Source: an uncultured Fretibacterium sp. (GTDB lineage Bacteria; Synergistota; Synergistia; Synergistales; Aminobacteriaceae). Taken from it: a stretch of 7,460 nt of DNA. The notes below the pieces were generated by a model. The model searched no databases. It worked only from the letters and a program-made list of their open reading frames with translations, and was not told the origin of the DNA. The DNA is taken from the NCBI GenBank assembly GCA_905373185.1, contig CAJPSE010000076.1:1-7460 (forward strand), read 5' to 3'. Positions 5,222 through 7,460 of the stretch are shown in pieces. The position numbers and the translations under genes were made by a program. The first letter of the stretch is position 1, and each line of letters starts with the position of its first letter.

Positions 5222-7460
5222 GTGTTCGACGAGGAAAGACGCTCCCGGCTGCTGGCGGCCTACAGGGCCCTTCCGGACCTGGAACGGAAGCTCTGCCGCT
5301 TTCTGGCCGTGCTCTACGTCCCCATTGCTGTGAGCAATCTGATGAAGTGCCTCAACGCGTCCGCCATTTACACGCCCCTGGGGATTCAGTGGGGCGTCAA
5401 AGTCTCCATCCTCCCCTTCCTGGAGCGTTGGCGGGACGCGGGGCTGACCGATACCATACCGGTTCGGAACACGGTGTACTGGTACCTCGACCGCCTGCTG
5501 GCCGAGCCCCTCGCCCGGGAGGCCCTGGCCCTCGGGGAGTTCCGGACCTTCGATCGGGCCATCGACGAGACGATGGGCTTTTCCCGCGAGGAGGCCGGCC
5601 ATTCCCACATGCCCTCCCTGTCCCGCCTTTACCGCTCCTACCGGAACGCCGTCTACGAGGGCGATGTCGAACGCTATCAAAGCTTCGCAGGTCGAAAATA
5701 CGGGGGCATGGGGGATTGCTACGGGCCGGACCACCCCTGCAACCCCCTGACGGACATCGTGGCGAACCCGCTGGACACGAACTTTCTGATGGGGCTGGAG
5801 CCTGCGGTCGGCGAGCACGTGTTTTTCGGGCTCCTCCGCAATACGATGGGGGAACCGGAGGTCTACCGCAGGGTGGCGGACGCCTTCTTCGCCTACTGCC
5901 GGGGGAGGGAGATCCCCCCGAGGATGAGGTTCCGCTTCGCCGAGCGCCTGTTCATGCACGGGAGGGCGGAGGAGGCCCAGGCCGCGCTCTCGGGTCAGGA
6001 GGACCCCGACGCCTACGCCCTCAGGGCCTTCATCGCCTTCACCGAGCGCGGCGACGAGGCGGAGGCGGTTGCCATCTACGAGGCCGGCCTGAAGGTGCTC
6101 CGCGGGCTCACGGGCAAGCGTTTGGCCGCCTTCGTGTCCTGGCCGTCCATCCTCTATCCGGTGCTCCTCTTCAAGGCGGGGGAGGCACGGAAGAAGGTCG
6201 CCGCCTATGTCAAAAAGGCCTACGAATGGTCCGAGGGCGGCGTGGAGGTGATCCTGTCCCTGCTGTGGAGGGCCCTGTCCCTCGGCAGGGAGGGGACCGA
6301 CGAGTACGATAACTCGCTCCTGGACACGCCGTACGTCGAGAATCCGGGGCACGCCTGGAGCCCTATATCGTTCTTCGCCCTGCTCTTCTCCCACTGGACC
6401 CTTCCCGTGGAGGACGACCGCGCCTTGGCCGAGACCGCGGGGGCGGTGGCCGGCCTCCTGGGCGACCTGGGGCTGGACTACTTCAGGCGGGAACTGCTGG
6501 AGATCTACGGGGGAAAGGGTGAACGGCCCGGGCTGCCCTATCCGCTGGGAGCGCTTCTCGAGAAGAGGGACGAATGGGAGCGCTCCCTCTCCGAGCTGCA
6601 GGGGATCGGCGGCTCGCCCGAGCGTGCCCGGACGAGCTCGAACAGGCGCCTGGTCTGGGAGATCGATTGGAACGTCTCCAGGGGCAGGGTCTGTGCCCTG
6701 ACCGTGACGCCCGTGGAGCAGACGCTCCAGAAGAGGGGCTGGAGCAAGGGCCGGCACGTCGCCCTGAGGCGCCTTTACCGCAAGGCGGACACGGTCCTGA
6801 GCCTGACGGACCAGGACCACCGCGTCACGTCGGCGATCCGCGAGTCGCGCGACTTCTACGGCACCGAATACTTCCTGGACGTGCCCCAGGCGGTCTTCGC
6901 CCTGGCCGGACACCCGCTCCTGGTCCGAGCCGGCACGGGGGAGCGGGTCGAGGTGTTCCAGGACGAGCCACGCCTCTCGGTGCGGGACGCCGGGGAGGGG
7001 TACGAGCTGAGCGTCTCCCCCTTCCCCGACCCGGACGCGCCGATGTCCTTCGCCTTCTCCCCGGATGGGCCCAACCGGCTGCGGGTGACGCGCTTCGAGG
7101 ACCGTCACCTCCGCATGGCGCAAATAGTGGGCCGGTCCGGGCTGAAGCTCCCCAAGACGGCCCGGGACGCGCTGCTGAGGACCCTGGGCAGCCTGGCCTC
7201 CGTCGTGACGATCCACTCCGACCTCGAGGGGCTGGAGACGGACGCCCAGACGGTGAAGGCCGACGGCAGGCTCTGCGTCCAGATTCAGCCCGCGCAGGAC
7301 GGCCTGGACGTTGACGCCGTCGTGCGCCCCCTGGGGCCCGGGAGTGCCCCGTGCCGGCCGGGCCGTGGCGGGGCCAACCTCTTCGGCTCCCAGGACGGAC
7401 GGCGCGTGCAGGCGCAGCGCGACCTGGACGAGGAGCGGGAGGGGCTGCGCCTCCTGCGGG
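5222..7460 (+). CDS. N-terminal region of a large SNF2/DEAD-type helicase-like protein (3' end beyond window)
   Basis: An uninterrupted frame of 746 codons runs from GTG 5222 off the window. GTG is chosen because AAAGGG (5208-5213) lies 8 nt upstream; an in-frame stop at 5165-5167 leaves only GTG 5213 and TTG 5216 as alternatives. The N-terminus (LLAAYRALPDLERKLCRFLA, then VLYVPIAVSNLMKCLN and a WYLDRLLAEPLAREAL stretch) resembles the opening of the long bacterial SNF2-family proteins of about 1,400 aa. Residues about 261-300 are TPR-like. About 637-670 has LPKTARDALLRTL...SVVTIHSDL and about 700-739 has VDAVVRPLG, PGRGGANLF and RDLDEERE, the block that precedes the ATPase core in those proteins. 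No Walker A or DExx motif has been reached, so helicase/translocase activity is inferred, not seen. No signal peptide or membrane segment is evident; cytoplasmic. Confidence 0.7.
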   Translation, partial: MFDEERRSRLLAAYRALPDLERKLCRFLAVLYVPIAVSNLMKCLNASAIYTPLGIQWGVKVSILPFLERWRDAGLTDTIPVRNTVYWYLDRLLAEPLAREALALGEFRTFDRAIDETMGFSREEAGHSHMPSLSRLYRSYRNAVYEGDVERYQSFAGRKYGGMGDCYGPDHPCNPLTDIVANPLDTNFLMGLEPAVGEHVFFGLLRNTMGEPEVYRRVADAFFAYCRGREIPPRMRFRFAERLFMHGRAEEAQAALSGQEDPDAYALRAFIAFTERGDEAEAVAIYEAGLKVLRGLTGKRLAAFVSWPSILYPVLLFKAGEARKKVAAYVKKAYEWSEGGVEVILSLLWRALSLGREGTDEYDNSLLDTPYVENPGHAWSPISFFALLFSHWTLPVEDDRALAETAGAVAGLLGDLGLDYFRRELLEIYGGKGERPGLPYPLGALLEKRDEWERSLSELQGIGGSPERARTSSNRRLVWEIDWNVSRGRVCALTVTPVEQTLQKRGWSKGRHVALRRLYRKADTVLSLTDQDHRVTSAIRESRDFYGTEYFLDVPQAVFALAGHPLLVRAGTGERVEVFQDEPRLSVRDAGEGYELSVSPFPDPDAPMSFAFSPDGPNRLRVTRFEDRHLRMAQIVGRSGLKLPKTARDALLRTLGSLASVVTIHSDLEGLETDAQTVKADGRLCVQIQPAQDGLDVDAVVRPLGPGSAPCRPGRGGANLFGSQDGRRVQAQRDLDEEREGLRLLR

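Noticed and set aside
5111..7216. 701-codon open frame on the minus strand opposite the helicase-like gene
   Set aside because: Low-complexity Gly/Pro/Arg/Gln translation, antisense to a frame with clear protein character; a composition artefact.
1..7460. CRISPR arrays, tRNA or rRNA genes, complete insertion sequences
   Set aside because: No spaced identical repeats of CRISPR length, no tRNA-like T-arm/acceptor pattern, no transposase frame or terminal inverted repeats were seen on either strand.

Overview
The window is GC-rich chromosomal DNA from a bacterium that uses ATG, GTG and TTG starts behind strong Shine-Dalgarno sites. A GLUG-repeat surface lipoprotein, a lipoate ligase/lipoyl synthase pair and a PchR-like AraC regulator would fit an anaerobe such as a member of the Synergistota. 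That placement is an inference from gene style only. The window is cut in genes at both ends.

Layout: (1) Positions 1-1237, minus strand: lplA (lipoate-protein ligase) followed by the first 63 codons of lipA (lipoyl synthase), probably one transcription unit. Its upstream region carries three 10-bp direct repeats at 12-bp spacing. (2) Positions 1393-2728: a perfect 14-bp hairpin, then a minus-strand gene for a secreted or lipid-anchored protein with about eight GLUG-type repeats. (3) Positions 2738-2931: a divergent control region in which an extended -10 promoter (plus) and a good -35/-10 promoter (minus) share the same bases, next to an 11-bp direct repeat spaced 22 bp. (4) Positions 2932-4002: an AraC/PchR-like regulator. 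Its 3' end abuts what looks like the last ~56 codons of a siderophore/B12-type ABC ATPase, so an iron or cobalamin uptake locus has probably been deleted here. (5) Positions 4260-4720: a lower-GC island with the N-terminal Walker A piece of an AAA/SMC-like ATPase, cut off after about 60 family-like residues. It is followed directly by an extended -10 promoter, a predicted structured RNA of about 170 nt and a strong intrinsic terminator. (6) Positions 4724-5130: non-coding, with a rod-like fold, a T-rich tract and three perfect 15-bp tandem repeats. (7) Position 5222 to the window end: the 746-codon N-terminal part of a large protein that resembles the N-terminal region of long bacterial SNF2/DEAD-type helicases. 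Its ATPase motifs would lie beyond the window.

How the genes work together: LplA attaches lipoate (or octanoate) to acceptor proteins, and LipA inserts the sulfurs. The AraC regulator may control itself and perhaps the divergent lipoprotein gene. The stretch from about 3990 to 5130 reads as a scar region holding two gene remnants and one well-supported but unassigned RNA gene, which is the most novel item in the window.
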